Below, piece after piece: positions 9,760 to 18,902 of a DNA stretch of 32,631 nt. Within the stretch, counting starts at the first letter, position 1, and each line of letters opens with the position of its first letter. Origin of the DNA: SAR86 cluster bacterium. GTDB lineage: Bacteria > Pseudomonadota > Gammaproteobacteria > Pseudomonadales > Pseudohongiellaceae. Where the stretch lies: positions 1 through 32,631 of the forward strand of contig NVUL01000060.1 of NCBI GenBank assembly GCA_002401885.1. Direction: 5' to 3'. Both the position numbers and the translations under genes were made by a program. The notes under the pieces were generated by a model. The model did no database searches and was not told where the DNA came from. It was given only the letters and a program-made list of their open reading frames with translations.

Positions 9760-10251
9760 ATGGCATTTAATCAAGTCGATATAGTCATTCTGATAATCAC
9801 GGTGCTCTCGTCGGCATTTGGTCTTTGGCGAGGACTGATCAAGGAAGTACTTTCATTGTTGACTTGGATCGCAGCTTTGCTGGTGTCCAGAGTATACAGT
9901 GAGCCTCTAGCTGGATTGATGACGGGCATGATAGAGAACGACGGCATTCGCTACGTGAGCGCATTTGCCATACTGTTTGTCATTGTGATGATGTTAGGAA
10001 CGTTTCTAAACTTCCTTATGTCGAAATTGCTTAACGTCACCGGCTTGAAATTAGCTGACCGTTTACTGGGCGCCGTCTTTGGTGTGGCCAGAGGTGTGAT
10101 AATCGTGTTGGTGATTCTGTTTGTTACTAGCATGTTCGTTTCGGAAACGGAGTTGTGGCAGCAATCACAGTTGATCCCTTACGGGATGGACTTGATCGAG
10201 AAGTCGCAGGTTTTCATCGGGGATATGAATAGCGTCAGTCCGACGCCTTAA
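9760..10251 (+). CDS. cvpA: CvpA family membrane protein
   Basis: A 163-residue protein with four predicted membrane helices. The family motifs are visible: an N-terminal VDIVILIITVLSSAFGLWRG segment, KEVLSL after the first helix, and DRLLGAVFGVARG before the last. CvpA was named for colicin V production in E. coli and is linked to envelope homeostasis; its biochemical role is not settled. It starts 18 bases after dedD and ends 24 bases before purF, matching the dedD-cvpA-purF order of E. coli. Confidence 0.94.
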   Translation: MAFNQVDIVILIITVLSSAFGLWRGLIKEVLSLLTWIAALLVSRVYSEPLAGLMTGMIENDGIRYVSAFAILFVIVMMLGTFLNFLMSKLLNVTGLKLADRLLGAVFGVARGVIIVLVILFVTSMFVSETELWQQSQLIPYGMDLIEKSQVFIGDMNSVSPTP

Positions 10252-10275
10252 ATACTGTTAATCGCGGAGTGTACT

Positions 10276-11781
10276 ATGTGTGGATTGGTAGGTGTGGTTG
10301 CTAATAAAGATGCAGGTGTCTGCCTCTATGACACATTAACCGTGCTGCAACACCGAGGTCAGGATGCGGCGGGCATCATGACTAGCGATAACGGCAAATT
10401 AAATCTCCGTAAAGACAATGGCCTGGTAAAGGACGTGTTCCGCACCCGACATATGCGCAGGCTGACTGGCAATATGGGTATCGGTCATGTGCGTTATCCC
10501 ACCGCCGGCGGCTCCAGTCCGGCACTCGCTCAACCGTTTTATGTAAATTCACCCTATGGCCTCTGTCTTGCCCACAACGGCAACTTAACAAATAGCAAAG
10601 AACTCAGCCGCGATCTTTTCAAGGAAGACCTTCGTCATATCAACACAGATTCCGATTCGGAAGTATTGCTGAATATATTTGCCCACGAATTGCAGCGTCG
10701 CAATAAGATGAAGCCGCTGCCCGAGGATGTATTCGCTGCGGTTGCCGGTGTTCATAATCGCTGTCGCGGGGGCTTTGTCGCCATCGTCATGCTGTCTGGC
10801 TATGGCATAGTCGGTTTTAGAGATAGAAATGGCATACGCCCGCTAGTATTCGGTAGTCGGCAATCAGGGCAGGGTAAAAAAGAATACATGATCGCCTCTG
10901 AAAGTGTGGCGCTCGACTCGCAGGGATTTACACTAGAGCGCGATGTCGCTCCTGGCGAGGCTGTCTATATAGACATTAATGGTGAGTTACATACTCAGCT
11001 ATGCACCGAGCCGGGCGTGCATACGCCTTGTATCTTCGAACACGTCTATTTCGCACGACCGGATTCGTTGATGGATGGAATATCGGTCTATAAGGCGCGC
11101 ATGCGCATGGGCGACCGTCTCGCAGACAAGATCGAACGAATCAGGCCTGCGCACGATATCGATGTGATAATTCCAGTGCCCGATACGGCTAGGACAGCGG
11201 CTCTGGAATTGGCAAACCGTCTTGGTCTGAAGTTTCGTGAAGGCTTCGTGAAGAATCGCTATATCGGTCGTACTTTTATCATGCCAGGGCAGAATCAGCG
11301 GAAGAAGAGCGTGCGACAGAAACTGAACGCAATCGATCTCGAATTCAGGGGCAAGAACGTACTGCTAGTTGATGACTCGATCGTTCGCGGTACAACTTGC
11401 AAACAAATCATTCAGATGGCCCGTGATGCGGGCGCTGCTAAAGTGTACTTCGCCTCCGCAGCACCGGCTATTCGCTATCCCAATGTCTATGGCATCGATA
11501 TGCCAGCGGCGGCTGAGCTTATCGCCTCGGGTAAGACAGAAAAAGAAATCGAAGAGGCTATAGGGGCAGACTGGCTCATCTATCAGGATCTGGAAGACCT
11601 AATCTCTACAGCCTCGGAAGGCAATCCTGATATCGAGCAATACGAGTGTTCGGTGTTCAATGGCGAATATGTTACCGGCGATGTGGACGAGATATATCTG
11701 AAGCGCCTTGAAAATTTACGCAACGATACGGCGAAGGCAAAGAAGGCGAGCAAGAAGGCCGCCGCGCAAGATAGAGACTAA
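10276..11781 (+). CDS. purF: Amidophosphoribosyltransferase PurF
   Basis: A 501-residue enzyme of the first committed step of purine synthesis, transferring ammonia from glutamine to PRPP. The start MCGLVGVV exposes Cys2 as the N-terminal glutaminase nucleophile. The PRPP-binding loop [13 protein letters not shown] has the Asp pair at 366-367, the same numbers as E. coli Pur[10 protein letters not shown] and AHNGNLTN belong to the glutaminase half. A GGAG lies six bases before the ATG. The C-terminus ends in a Lys/Ala-rich tail. In Pseudomonas metZ usually follows; here a MoxR gene does. Confidence 0.97.
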   Translation: MCGLVGVVANKDAGVCLYDTLTVLQHRGQDAAGIMTSDNGKLNLRKDNGLVKDVFRTRHMRRLTGNMGIGHVRYPTAGGSSPALAQPFYVNSPYGLCLAHNGNLTNSKELSRDLFKEDLRHINTDSDSEVLLNIFAHELQRRNKMKPLPEDVFAAVAGVHNRCRGGFVAIVMLSGYGIVGFRDRNGIRPLVFGSRQSGQGKKEYMIASESVALDSQGFTLERDVAPGEAVYIDINGELHTQLCTEPGVHTPCIFEHVYFARPDSLMDGISVYKARMRMGDRLADKIERIRPAHDIDVIIPVPDTARTAALELANRLGLKFREGFVKNRYIGRTFIMPGQNQRKKSVRQKLNAIDLEFRGKNVLLVDDSIVRGTTCKQIIQMARDAGAAKVYFASAAPAIRYPNVYGIDMPAAAELIASGKTEKEIEEAIGADWLIYQDLEDLISTASEGNPDIEQYECSVFNGEYVTGDVDEIYLKRLENLRNDTAKAKKASKKAAAQDRD

Positions 11782-11876
11782 TTCGGTTTTCAATTAGACC
11801 AACACGACGAAACTGCTAACAAGCATTGCAAGAAAGTTAGAAAGAAGGCTGAAAGAAGTTTAGAAGTGAGACGCTG

Positions 11877-12857
11877 ATGTTATCTGTTAATGCCGAGAAA
11901 AATACCGCGGGTCAGGTCGGGCTGGTAGACACGAAGCTGTCTCAGCAGGTTCAAACGACCGTCGCGGAAGTTGGTAATGCCTTATTAGGCAAAGACCATC
12001 AGATTCGTTTGGCTTTATGCTGCCTATTCTCCGGCGGCCATCTACTAATAGAAGACCTGCCCGGCATGGGTAAGACCACTTTGTCCTATGCGCTCGCGAA
12101 GGCGCTAGGACTTAGCTATAACCGCATACAGGGCACTAGCGATCTACTGCCGGCAGATATCCTCGGTATTTCGGTTTTTAATCAGACTACCAGTGAATTT
12201 TCTTTTCATCCCGGTCCTATATTCAGCCAGCTGGTACTCGCCGATGAGATAAACCGAACTACTCCAAAGACGCAGAGCGCCCTGTTGGAGGCAATGGAAG
12301 AGAGACAGGTAACGATTGAGGGCGAGACGCGAATGCTGCCGGAACCCTTCTTCGTCATCGCCACACAAAATCCTGTGACACTTGCGGGCACCTATCCACT
12401 GCCTGAGTCGCAGCTAGACCGGTTCCTCATGCGCCTGCGTCTGGGCTATCCGGATCAGCGTGCTGAGCGCGAATTGCTGGAAATGAACACCGAGCGAGAC
12501 AAGGTCGAAGCAGTTAAACAGTGTCTGTCCCTTGAAGAGGTAATCGCGTTTCGCCGCCAGTCGGCGGAAGTGAGTGCCAGCGACTCCTTGTTAGACTACG
12601 TGCAGCGACTGATTGCCTTCACTCGCGGTAAGGACGAGTTTCACTTTGGTTTGTCGCCGCGCGGCAGTTTGGCCATCATGCGTTCCGCTAAGACCTGGGC
12701 GCTGATGTGCGGACGTAATCATGTGGTGCCGGAAGACGTGCAGGCGATACTGCCATCAGTGGTAGAACACCGTCTGCGTGCAACCTCTGAGGACGATGGT
12801 CACAGTGGGGCCTCGCTCGTACAGCGTCTGCTAAATGAAGTCGATATAATCGAATAG
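11877..12857 (+). CDS. MoxR-family AAA+ ATPase
   Basis: A 326-residue AAA+ ATPase. Walker A is DLPGMGKTT with Lys66, Walker B is LVLADEINRT with Asp123-Glu124, and the sensor 1 region is FFVIATQNPV. The C-terminal lid shows FHFGLSPRGSLAIMRSAKTWA, typical of the MoxR APE2/TM0930-like group. MoxR ATPases act as chaperones for maturation of protein complexes and are usually encoded beside DUF58 and von Willebrand or transglutaminase proteins. It begins a three-gene operon with the following DUF58 and transglutaminase genes; the 95-base gap after purF may hold its promoter, but no clear one is seen. Confidence 0.93.
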   Translation: MLSVNAEKNTAGQVGLVDTKLSQQVQTTVAEVGNALLGKDHQIRLALCCLFSGGHLLIEDLPGMGKTTLSYALAKALGLSYNRIQGTSDLLPADILGISVFNQTTSEFSFHPGPIFSQLVLADEINRTTPKTQSALLEAMEERQVTIEGETRMLPEPFFVIATQNPVTLAGTYPLPESQLDRFLMRLRLGYPDQRAERELLEMNTERDKVEAVKQCLSLEEVIAFRRQSAEVSASDSLLDYVQRLIAFTRGKDEFHFGLSPRGSLAIMRSAKTWALMCGRNHVVPEDVQAILPSVVEHRLRATSEDDGHSGASLVQRLLNEVDIIE

Positions 12858-12887
12858 ATCTGTCGCAGCTTGGCAAGCAAGAATTTC

Positions 12888-13901
12888 ATGATCACGCCCC
12901 GAGTAACAGCCATGGCATTTAGTCTCCGGGAAGCACTTACTAAAAACTACCAGCGCTGGATCGCGAAAAATAATCCTCCGCGCGACCAAATTACGCTCAA
13001 TCGAAAAAACATCTTCATTGTGCCGACGCGCAACGGCTTGTTATTTATTTTTACTTCTGGGCTGGTATTTATTGCGGCGATCAATTATGCGGTCAGCCTC
13101 GCGTTTGCTCTGGCATTCCTGATGGTAAGTATTTTTATACTATCCATACTGCACAGTTTTAATAATCTTAATCAACTAACTCTATCGAGTAGCTCGACTC
13201 AGGATGTGTTCTGTGCCGAGGAGGCTTGTTTTCGTGTGCAGTTGTCGCGCTCACCGAAGCGGCGTCATGAATCGCTGGAACTAAATTTTCCTAACTCTTC
13301 AGCCAGCCCTACAATGAATTCGACGACCAGCTATACAGACTTGGCGGCCCGCGATACAGAAGAGGTGGGCGTCTTCACCCTTGCGACCAAACGTGGAGAA
13401 TTTAAAGCACCCAGGTTGCGCGTGTTAACTCGTTTCCCCCTTGGCCTGTGCCGGGCCTGGTCCGTGGTTGACCTGAACCTGCACTGTCTCGTCTATCCTC
13501 GACCGGTACCGTTCTCCATGAACCAGTTCGACTCTGGCGCTAGCGGAGGCAGCGACACCGCGATTAGCAGGGAAGGTAGCGAGGACTTCTATGGTCTACG
13601 AGACTATGTGCCAGGTGATTCACTTAGGCAGGTCGCATGGAAGAGTGTAGCCAGAGGGCAGGGCATGCAGCTCAAGCAGTTCGTCGACTATGTCGACAAT
13701 AAGATCTGGCTGGACTGGGATATGTTCTACGGCTTCAATGTGGAGGAGCGGCTTTCGCGCCTCTGCTACTGTGTTATCCAACTTTCCAAGACAGGTAATG
13801 TATATGGTATGCGCATTCCAGGCGGCGAGTACCCACCCGCAACCGGTCCGGACCACAGAAAGAAATTACTCCGCGCCTTAGCGCGCTTTGGAGCCGAATA
13901 G
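12888..13901 (+). CDS. DUF58 protein, MoxR partner
   Basis: A roughly 337-residue protein. Two adjacent membrane helices (about residues 40-85) follow a basic N-terminus. The DUF58 signature lies near the end: GSEDFYGLRDYVPGDSLRQV followed by WKSVARG. DUF58 proteins are thought to be clients or partners of MoxR ATPases. The frame is open from a TTG at 12870; the ATG at 12888 is preferred, and a further ATG at 12912 is possible, as none has a strong ribosome site. Its TAG stop overlaps the GTG start of the next gene by one base, so translation is probably coupled. Confidence 0.88.
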   Translation: MITPRVTAMAFSLREALTKNYQRWIAKNNPPRDQITLNRKNIFIVPTRNGLLFIFTSGLVFIAAINYAVSLAFALAFLMVSIFILSILHSFNNLNQLTLSSSSTQDVFCAEEACFRVQLSRSPKRRHESLELNFPNSSASPTMNSTTSYTDLAARDTEEVGVFTLATKRGEFKAPRLRVLTRFPLGLCRAWSVVDLNLHCLVYPRPVPFSMNQFDSGASGGSDTAISREGSEDFYGLRDYVPGDSLRQVAWKSVARGQGMQLKQFVDYVDNKIWLDWDMFYGFNVEERLSRLCYCVIQLSKTGNVYGMRIPGGEYPPATGPDHRKKLLRALARFGAE

Positions 13902-15964
13902 TGGAGCTGAGCTATCAGATACCGCGGCCAGCCCTGATTTGGACCCTCGTCGCGGTGGTGCTTGTGCTTCTTCCGCAGAGTATCCGCATGCCCATCTGGA
14001 TAGGTGTTGTCGCACTGTTCTGTGTCTGCTGGCGTGTACTCATCCACAATGGAAAATTAAACTATCCGAGCCGTAAGCTCCGCGTGGTGGTGGTCTTGTT
14101 TACGCTGATAGTGTCGTTTTCGCAGATTCGTAATATCGGTATCGGCCTCGATTCGGCAGCAAGCCTGTTAGCGCTGGGTTTCGTGTTCAAGCTGATCGAG
14201 ATGCGGCATAAACGCGACATCTATGTCGTGATCTCGCTGTGTTTCGTTATGTCTATGGTGGCGTTTCTGTATTCGCAGAGTGTCTTAACTACGCTCTATG
14301 TCGCGCTTGTCGTAGCAGTCGCTATGGGCGCCATGATCGCGTTGAATCGCTCTTCTTCAGTCGTCGACAACAGGGGCACGGCGCGGCTGGCGATGAAGAT
14401 TGCTGCGCAGGCACTGCCGCTTACCATAGTGTTATTCCTCGTATTTCCACGCATAGCGCCGCTCTGGGCCGTGCCTATGCAAACTGGGGTGAACTCAACC
14501 GGTGTCACCGATGAGATGTCGCCGGGCGATATTAGCCAATTGGCGCGCTCCGCGGAACTTGCTTTCCGCGTGCAGTTTGAAGACGGGGTAGAGCTGACAC
14601 ACGGACAGCTGTATTGGCGCGGTCTGGTGCTGGACCATTTTGATGGTGTCACCTGGCGTCGCTCGCGCAATTCTTCCGCCTATTCCGTCGCGGCGTCATT
14701 GGCTGACTTTAGGATTAGTTACGACGATAGGATTCGAACTTTAGGCGAGCCGGTAAGCTACAACGTTATTCTTGAGCCTACGCAGCAGCCCTGGCTGTTT
14801 GGCCTGCATCTCGCTGAGGACGTTAATGATGAATTCTTCAGCGGTCGCAACTTCGAGCTGTTTAATAACGGGCGGATAACGCAGCGGCTTAGCTATGACC
14901 TGCGCTCCTACATGCAGAACCAGACTGATGTATTGCTATTGGATAGCTCGCGTAATAGAACCCTCGAGCTGCCAGATGGCGGTAACGAGCGCAGCCTTGA
15001 ATTCGCGATAGGGCTTCGCGCATCGGTATCGACCGACAGAGAATACGCGAACTCGGTGCTCGCGCATTTTCGTCAGAATCAATACTTCTACACATTGAAT
15101 GCTCCGCTGCTTGGAGAAAACAGGATAGATGAGTTTCTGTTCGACACTATGGCTGGTTTCTGCGAACACTATGCGAGTTCCTTTACCTATCTAATGCGCT
15201 CCGTGGGAATACCGGCGCGTGTTGTGGTCGGCTATCAGGGAGCGGAAGCGAACCCCTATGAGAATTACCTCATGGTGTATCAATATAACGCCCACGCCTG
15301 GAGCGAAGTCTGGTTCGAGGGAGAGGGCTGGGTACGCTTCGATCCGACCGGTGCGGTATCGCCAACGCGAATCGAGCTGGGCGTGCAGGAAGCGCTGCGC
15401 AATGATCCGGCCTTTATGGAGGATGACCTATTCTCTGCGGCTAGATTCGGAGGCATAGGCTGGCTGAACGCGATGCGACTTCGACTTGATGCCATCGAAT
15501 ACGAGTGGAACCAGCTCGTTGTGAACTACGATGAAGACGTGCAGTTCGAGTTGTTCGAGAGACTGTTTGGAGAAGTGACAGAACAGAAAGTTATTATGCT
15601 CATGGCAACGCTAGCGTTTATTGTGATAGTGGCAGTTGGCTTTACGGTGATAAATATTGAACCGCGCATTCAACGAACTCCCATTGACAGATTCTATCTA
15701 AGGGTTTGTAGAGAATTGGCGAAAATAAATTTAGTAAGGCGTCGTGGGGAGGGGCCAATTGCCTTCAAAGATCGTATCTGTGCCGAGAGGCCGGAATTGG
15801 CTGATGCCATGGCTGAGCTTACGGATATGTATGTGAAGCTGAATTATGTGGGGAAGTCTGTAAGTGGTGCCGAGCAGAAGAACGAGATGCAGGCGCTGCA
15901 GACGGTGTATGCAAAACTAAAGACGAAGATGCCGGCGCTGGCCGGATTGAGGCGAACCGGTTAG
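13901..15964 (+). CDS. Membrane transglutaminase-like protein (TgpA / DUF3488 type)
   Basis: A 687-residue protein. Several N-terminal membrane helices (about 10-185) match the DUF3488 region, followed by a periplasmic transglutaminase-like domain. Its catalytic triad is visible: Cys421 in GFCEHYASS, His465 in NAHAWSEVW and Asp480 in VRFDPTG. A further helix at about 565-585 precedes a short cytoplasmic DUF4129-like tail. In Pseudomonas aeruginosa the homologue TgpA is essential and acts at the periplasmic face. Gene order MoxR-DUF58-TgpA is the widespread arrangement. Its stop is only 7 bases from the first integron-derived sequence, so the array abuts this gene directly. Confidence 0.93.
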   Translation: MELSYQIPRPALIWTLVAVVLVLLPQSIRMPIWIGVVALFCVCWRVLIHNGKLNYPSRKLRVVVVLFTLIVSFSQIRNIGIGLDSAASLLALGFVFKLIEMRHKRDIYVVISLCFVMSMVAFLYSQSVLTTLYVALVVAVAMGAMIALNRSSSVVDNRGTARLAMKIAAQALPLTIVLFLVFPRIAPLWAVPMQTGVNSTGVTDEMSPGDISQLARSAELAFRVQFEDGVELTHGQLYWRGLVLDHFDGVTWRRSRNSSAYSVAASLADFRISYDDRIRTLGEPVSYNVILEPTQQPWLFGLHLAEDVNDEFFSGRNFELFNNGRITQRLSYDLRSYMQNQTDVLLLDSSRNRTLELPDGGNERSLEFAIGLRASVSTDREYANSVLAHFRQNQYFYTLNAPLLGENRIDEFLFDTMAGFCEHYASSFTYLMRSVGIPARVVVGYQGAEANPYENYLMVYQYNAHAWSEVWFEGEGWVRFDPTGAVSPTRIELGVQEALRNDPAFMEDDLFSAARFGGIGWLNAMRLRLDAIEYEWNQLVVNYDEDVQFELFERLFGEVTEQKVIMLMATLAFIVIVAVGFTVINIEPRIQRTPIDRFYLRVCRELAKINLVRRRGEGPIAFKDRICAERPELADAMAELTDMYVKLNYVGKSVSGAEQKNEMQALQTVYAKLKTKMPALAGLRRTG

Positions 15965-15970
15965 TTTCTG

Positions 15971-16002
15971 TTTAGCGTCTTTTTTGATTTGCGTGTTACG
16001 TG
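15971..16002 (-). repeat. attC remnant, distal array end
   Basis: Contains TTTTTTGATTTG and a GTTACGT core (15995-16001), matching the right half (+ strand) of the other attC sites. No matching left core exists; the sequence runs straight into the end of the transglutaminase gene. A truncated site that belongs to the DUF6152 cassette and marks the far end of the array. Confidence 0.7.
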
Positions 16003-16020
16003 CTGGCTAAAATTAGTACT

Positions 16021-16380
16021 CTAATTTCTCTCAAAATCAAAAGCTTCGCCTGCAGCTCTGCATCTTGGAGTGCAGACACCATCCTTAGTTTGAAAGCCCT
16101 TAATGTTCACGATTGGCCGGCTACGTAAAAACTCTTGCGAAAGCCCTGAGCCGATAATCCCGCTAGCGGAGCCACCTTCCACGTCCCATGTAGAGATCGT
16201 GCCATCAGGATTCTCCACCTCTACAACTAAGATTGAGTGAGGGTCCATCAATCGAAATTCTATGACTTTTCCACTGAATTCGACTAACTCGGTAGTATTA
16301 TAGAAGCCCAGACCATGGTGTGCCGTAGCAGTACTAATTCCTGCTAGAGATAATAAAAAGATGCTGGCAAATCTATTCAT
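16021..16380 (-). CDS. DUF6152-like secreted protein (cassette 14)
   Basis: A 119-residue protein with an N-terminal signal peptide (about 1-20, ending TATA before HHGLGFYNT). The mature part matches the DUF6152 pattern: a leading His pair, then VEFSGKVIEFRLMDPHSILVVEV and a WDVEGGSASG segment. Function of the family is unknown; the HH start and conserved DPHS hint at metal binding, which is inference. The ATG at 16380 is chosen over an in-frame GTG at 16386 because a GAGGAG lies seven bases before the ATG. It is the cassette farthest from attI, with a truncated attC on its downstream side. Confidence 0.72.
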   Translation of the reverse strand: MNRFASIFLLSLAGISTATAHHGLGFYNTTELVEFSGKVIEFRLMDPHSILVVEVENPDGTISTWDVEGGSASGIIGSGLSQEFLRSRPIVNIKGFQTKDGVCTPRCRAAGEAFDFERN

Positions 16381-16400
16381 AAACACGCTCCTCTATTTAC

Positions 16401-16430
16401 AGATAATCACTTTTAATTTGTTTGTTATGT
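16401..16430 (-). repeat. attC, truncated (cassette 13)
   Basis: Has the TTTTAATTTG arm and a perfect GTTATGT core (16424-16430). The left half seen in other sites is missing, leaving only GATAATCAC. The TTA of the core supplies the TAA stop of the SMP-30-like gene. Confidence 0.65.
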
Positions 16431-17291
16431 TCCGGTTCGAAATTTGTTCTCTTTAACACCAATAAGGCCTGTGTTTTTGATTTCCACTAAGCTGCCAGCC
16501 AAATTTGACATTGGTTTACCATGGCCAAATTCAACCTTAATGCTAGTAACAAACAGTCGCTCCAAATTTCTGCCTCCAAAGGTTATGTCACTTGGTTGTT
16601 CAGAGCCGGCTTCATAAGTGTCGAATAATCCCTCGTCTGTGTAGTGAGCAATAAGCCCTGGTCCCAGGATACAACTCAATACTTCACCGTCTTCCGTCAA
16701 GCAAGCTCCATCTGGTGAGCCAGCTATTTCTGCTGTGTCAGCATACACCCTTCTCGCAGATGCGATTCCCTCTATAGGATTGTAGTCATAAGCATATAGC
16801 TTCTTTGCTGGTGTATCCGCTATAACAAGAGTGTTGCCTTTTTGCGTGGAGAAAGTTACCGGACCATTCGTATTTGATATTCCGGAATCTAATTCTTTCC
16901 ATCCAGCTTTACTGGAAAACCACCAGTAAGATCCTTTTCCCTGTTCTTTCAATGACCCTGTTACAATATTTCCCCTAGAATCTATCACTAAATCGTTAGC
17001 TCTTTTGCCTATTTGGGGAGGGTAATTACTTAATAGCTCCAACGACTCTCGATTTGGATTAAACAAGAACAAACCTTCGTCTAGGGCAATTACCAACCTG
17101 TCATCATCTGACAATCCAATACCAGTTGGCATAGAGGGTAGGGCAACTGTGTATAGAGGCAGTTCTCCATTTTCTAGCCAATGTAACTTATTAGTAGAGC
17201 AATCGACAAAGTATAGCCGCTCTTTGATTTCGTCCCACAGCAGGCTCTCGCCCCATGTGAGTGAAAATTCACCGATTTTACGTATTTCCAA
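16425..17291 (-). CDS. SMP-30 / gluconolactonase-like beta-propeller (cassette 13)
   Basis: A 288-residue protein of the SMP-30/gluconolactonase/LRE type, six-bladed propellers that often hydrolyse sugar lactones with one divalent metal. Family landmarks: WGESLLWD near residue 13 (metal-ligand Glu), KRANDLVIDSRGNIVTGS, SNTNGPVTFS and SPDGACLTEDGEVL. The usual RPNDG motif reads RANDL, so activity is uncertain. No signal peptide, so probably cytoplasmic. The start is TTG with a GAGAG just upstream; an ATG is not available before the conserved first strand. The TAA stop is built from the attC core, so the cassette has no spare 3' sequence. Confidence 0.8.
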   Translation of the reverse strand: MEIRKIGEFSLTWGESLLWDEIKERLYFVDCSTNKLHWLENGELPLYTVALPSMPTGIGLSDDDRLVIALDEGLFLFNPNRESLELLSNYPPQIGKRANDLVIDSRGNIVTGSLKEQGKGSYWWFSSKAGWKELDSGISNTNGPVTFSTQKGNTLVIADTPAKKLYAYDYNPIEGIASARRVYADTAEIAGSPDGACLTEDGEVLSCILGPGLIAHYTDEGLFDTYEAGSEQPSDITFGGRNLERLFVTSIKVEFGHGKPMSNLAGSLVEIKNTGLIGVKENKFRTGT

Positions 17292-17306
17292 GAGCTCTCT
17301 CTATTG

Positions 17307-17344
17307 GTCTAACGATTTACGTACTATTGATCTGATTGTGATGC
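17307..17344 (-). repeat. attC-like site, short and degenerate (cassette 12)
   Basis: Left core GTCTAAC (17307-17313, a perfect RYYYAAC) and right core GTGATGC (17338-17344, one change from GTTATGC), with the TTGATCTGATTG arm. Only 38 bases span core to core, well below the other sites, so the variable centre has been lost. Confidence 0.6.
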
Positions 17345-17361
17345 GTCCTCGCACGAAAAAG

Positions 17362-17745
17362 TTAGCCGTATCCCATATATACCAAGAACGCCCCTAGTGC
17401 TCCCCAAAGAACACCAAAAACTCTCATCAACCTGGGGCGATTCAACATTTCGCTTCCTGCTCTATTTACCATTCCTGGAGACATGATTCTCAATGCACCA
17501 CCGAGCATAAGAGCCCATCCGAATAGAGTAATTATGAGTGGCCAGTCAACTATCCAATAGTTATGCGAGTTAATGATTGATAGACCGGCTGTCATCGCCA
17601 GAACACCCGATATTAGTATTAGGGGTGTGTCAGCTAAGAATTTTTTGGTAGTTTCCTGCAGCTCTTTTGGTGAAAAGGCCATTGAGATGCCGAGAATAAA
17701 AACAATCGGCCCTAGAAATTTTGAGATCCAAACTGATTCAGCCAT
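17362..17745 (-). CDS. Small integral membrane protein, unknown (cassette 12)
   Basis: A 127-residue hydrophobic protein with four likely membrane helices (about 8-25, 38-58, 66-88 and 105-126), joined by short polar loops with a basic loop after helix 3 (NRAGSEMLNRPRLMR). No family is recognised. It fills one cassette between two attC sites, with an ATG at 17745 and a weak AGG upstream. No cassette promoter is evident, so expression would depend on upstream read-through. Confidence 0.7.
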   Translation of the reverse strand: MAESVWISKFLGPIVFILGISMAFSPKELQETTKKFLADTPLILISGVLAMTAGLSIINSHNYWIVDWPLIITLFGWALMLGGALRIMSPGMVNRAGSEMLNRPRLMRVFGVLWGALGAFLVYMGYG

Positions 17746-17809
17746 TAGTTACAACCTAAAAGCTTCGTTGTCGAAAATAGTTGATAGTTGAATTTTCATG
17801 TACATGGAC

Positions 17810-17870
17810 ACATAACTCTTTGAACAAAAAAACAGCGCCAGCAGCTTCTTTTTAGATTTGATTGTAATGT
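17810..17870 (-). repeat. attC site (cassette 11)
   Basis: Left core ACATAAC (17810-17816) and right core GTAATGT (17864-17870, one mismatch to GTTATGT), with the TTTAGATTTGATTG arm; 61 bases. On the - strand it presents an intact GTTATGT, so the recombining end looks preserved. Confidence 0.8.
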
Positions 17871-17955
17871 GTTGGCCTCAATCTAAAAACACTTCAAGCA
17901 TTAGACTGCGTAGGACCAATCCCTCCATCATGGTGCGCTCCGATTCCCGATTGGA

Positions 17956-18420
17956 TCAGGCCGGTTCCATTTTTATTGTGTAGTCGTACCAATCGACGAT
18001 CATTCCGTCCCTGATGAAGAATACCCCGACGCCGTGCCAGGTCTTGAGGGTGAATTCTGAAAAATAGTCAATCCGCTCATTAATTACCATCGGTCCTCGG
18101 GCAAACGTTTCAAGCACGTCGAAGCGTTCGACGTTGTTAAGGATCGTCTGGATGCGAGCTGATACAGCATCCCGGCCATCGGCCAATTCCGTCGTCTCGG
18201 TCATCCGATAGGCGCCGTCGTCGGCAAAAAACGACATTAGTTTATCGAGATCGTGACTGGGCCATGCCGCGCAGAAGTCATTTACTAGCTGGACATTGGC
18301 CAACTCATCGGTTGTTAATTCCGCTGCATGGGTCGAGCGGGCCATACCTGCTAGAGCTATCGCTCCAGCTCCCGCAGCCAAAATCCTTCGACGGTCCAAA
18401 TCTGGTTTTTCCGTTGCCAT
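17956..18420 (-). CDS. SnoaL/limonene-epoxide-hydrolase-like protein with Tat signal (cassette 11, second gene)
   Basis: A 154-residue protein. The N-terminus has a twin-arginine signal, DRRRILAAGAGAIALAG, ending near THAAE, so export in folded form is predicted. The rest is an NTF2-like fold of the SnoaL/LEH type: FCAAWPSHDLDKLMSFFADDG, then DGRDAVSARI and a C-terminal DWYDYTIK strand. The Asp/Tyr-rich end resembles limonene-1,2-epoxide hydrolases, but substrate cannot be called. A strong GGAGG precedes the ATG. It starts 25 bases after the VOC gene with no attC between, so both share a cassette. It looks richer in G+C than its neighbours, suggesting a separate origin. Confidence 0.78.
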   Translation of the reverse strand: MATEKPDLDRRRILAAGAGAIALAGMARSTHAAELTTDELANVQLVNDFCAAWPSHDLDKLMSFFADDGAYRMTETTELADGRDAVSARIQTILNNVERFDVLETFARGPMVINERIDYFSEFTLKTWHGVGVFFIRDGMIVDWYDYTIKMEPA

Positions 18421-18444
18421 GAATTATCCTCCAATTAGTTAACT

Positions 18445-18855
18445 TTAATTTGGCGCTTCCGCGCAACTGATTTCCCATGGAGTTCCAAATTTATCAATCA
18501 AACTTCCATAGCAAACTGACCAAAACATTTCTTGCAAAGGAATTTTAACTTCTCCATCTGTTGATAGTGCAGAAAACAGTATCTCAGCCTTATTAGGGTC
18601 TTCAGGCTCAATCAAGAGATAGAAACCTTCTGGTTTCCTATACTCATCGGGAGGTATGTCTGCTCCAGCGATTCCTGATTCATCTAATGCTAGAGTTGCG
18701 TGAACTATCCGGTTCTTCCAATCCTCTGGGACGTGATTCGCGGCAGGAGACTCTCCAAAGGATGTCATAGTCAGCGATCCACCCAACAGCTTTTCATAGA
18801 ACTCGAATGCTTCTCGGCAATTGCCATTGAATGTGAGGTGCGAGTTTATCTTCAT
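18445..18855 (-). CDS. VOC-family protein, PhnB-like (cassette 11, first gene)
   Basis: A 136-residue protein of the glyoxalase/VOC fold, close to E. coli PhnB: HLTFNGNCREAFEFYEKLLGG at the start, a GADIPPD segment, and FWSVCYGSLIDKFGTPWEI at the end. PhnB-like proteins have no assigned reaction. The frame opens at a TTG (18861), but the ATG at 18855 matches the family start (MKINSHLTF). It is followed 25 bases later by the Tat-signal SnoaL gene in the same cassette. Confidence 0.85.
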   Translation of the reverse strand: MKINSHLTFNGNCREAFEFYEKLLGGSLTMTSFGESPAANHVPEDWKNRIVHATLALDESGIAGADIPPDEYRKPEGFYLLIEPEDPNKAEILFSALSTDGEVKIPLQEMFWSVCYGSLIDKFGTPWEISCAEAPN

Positions 18856-18902
18856 GTTCAAATATTCTTGTTATTCAATAATTATGGTCAAAGCATTTAA
18901 GT

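Noticed and set aside
18421..18444. A hidden attC between the VOC and SnoaL genes
   Set aside because: Only 24 bases separate them; a TTAAC and TTTAATTTGG fragment is suggestive, but far too short to claim a site.
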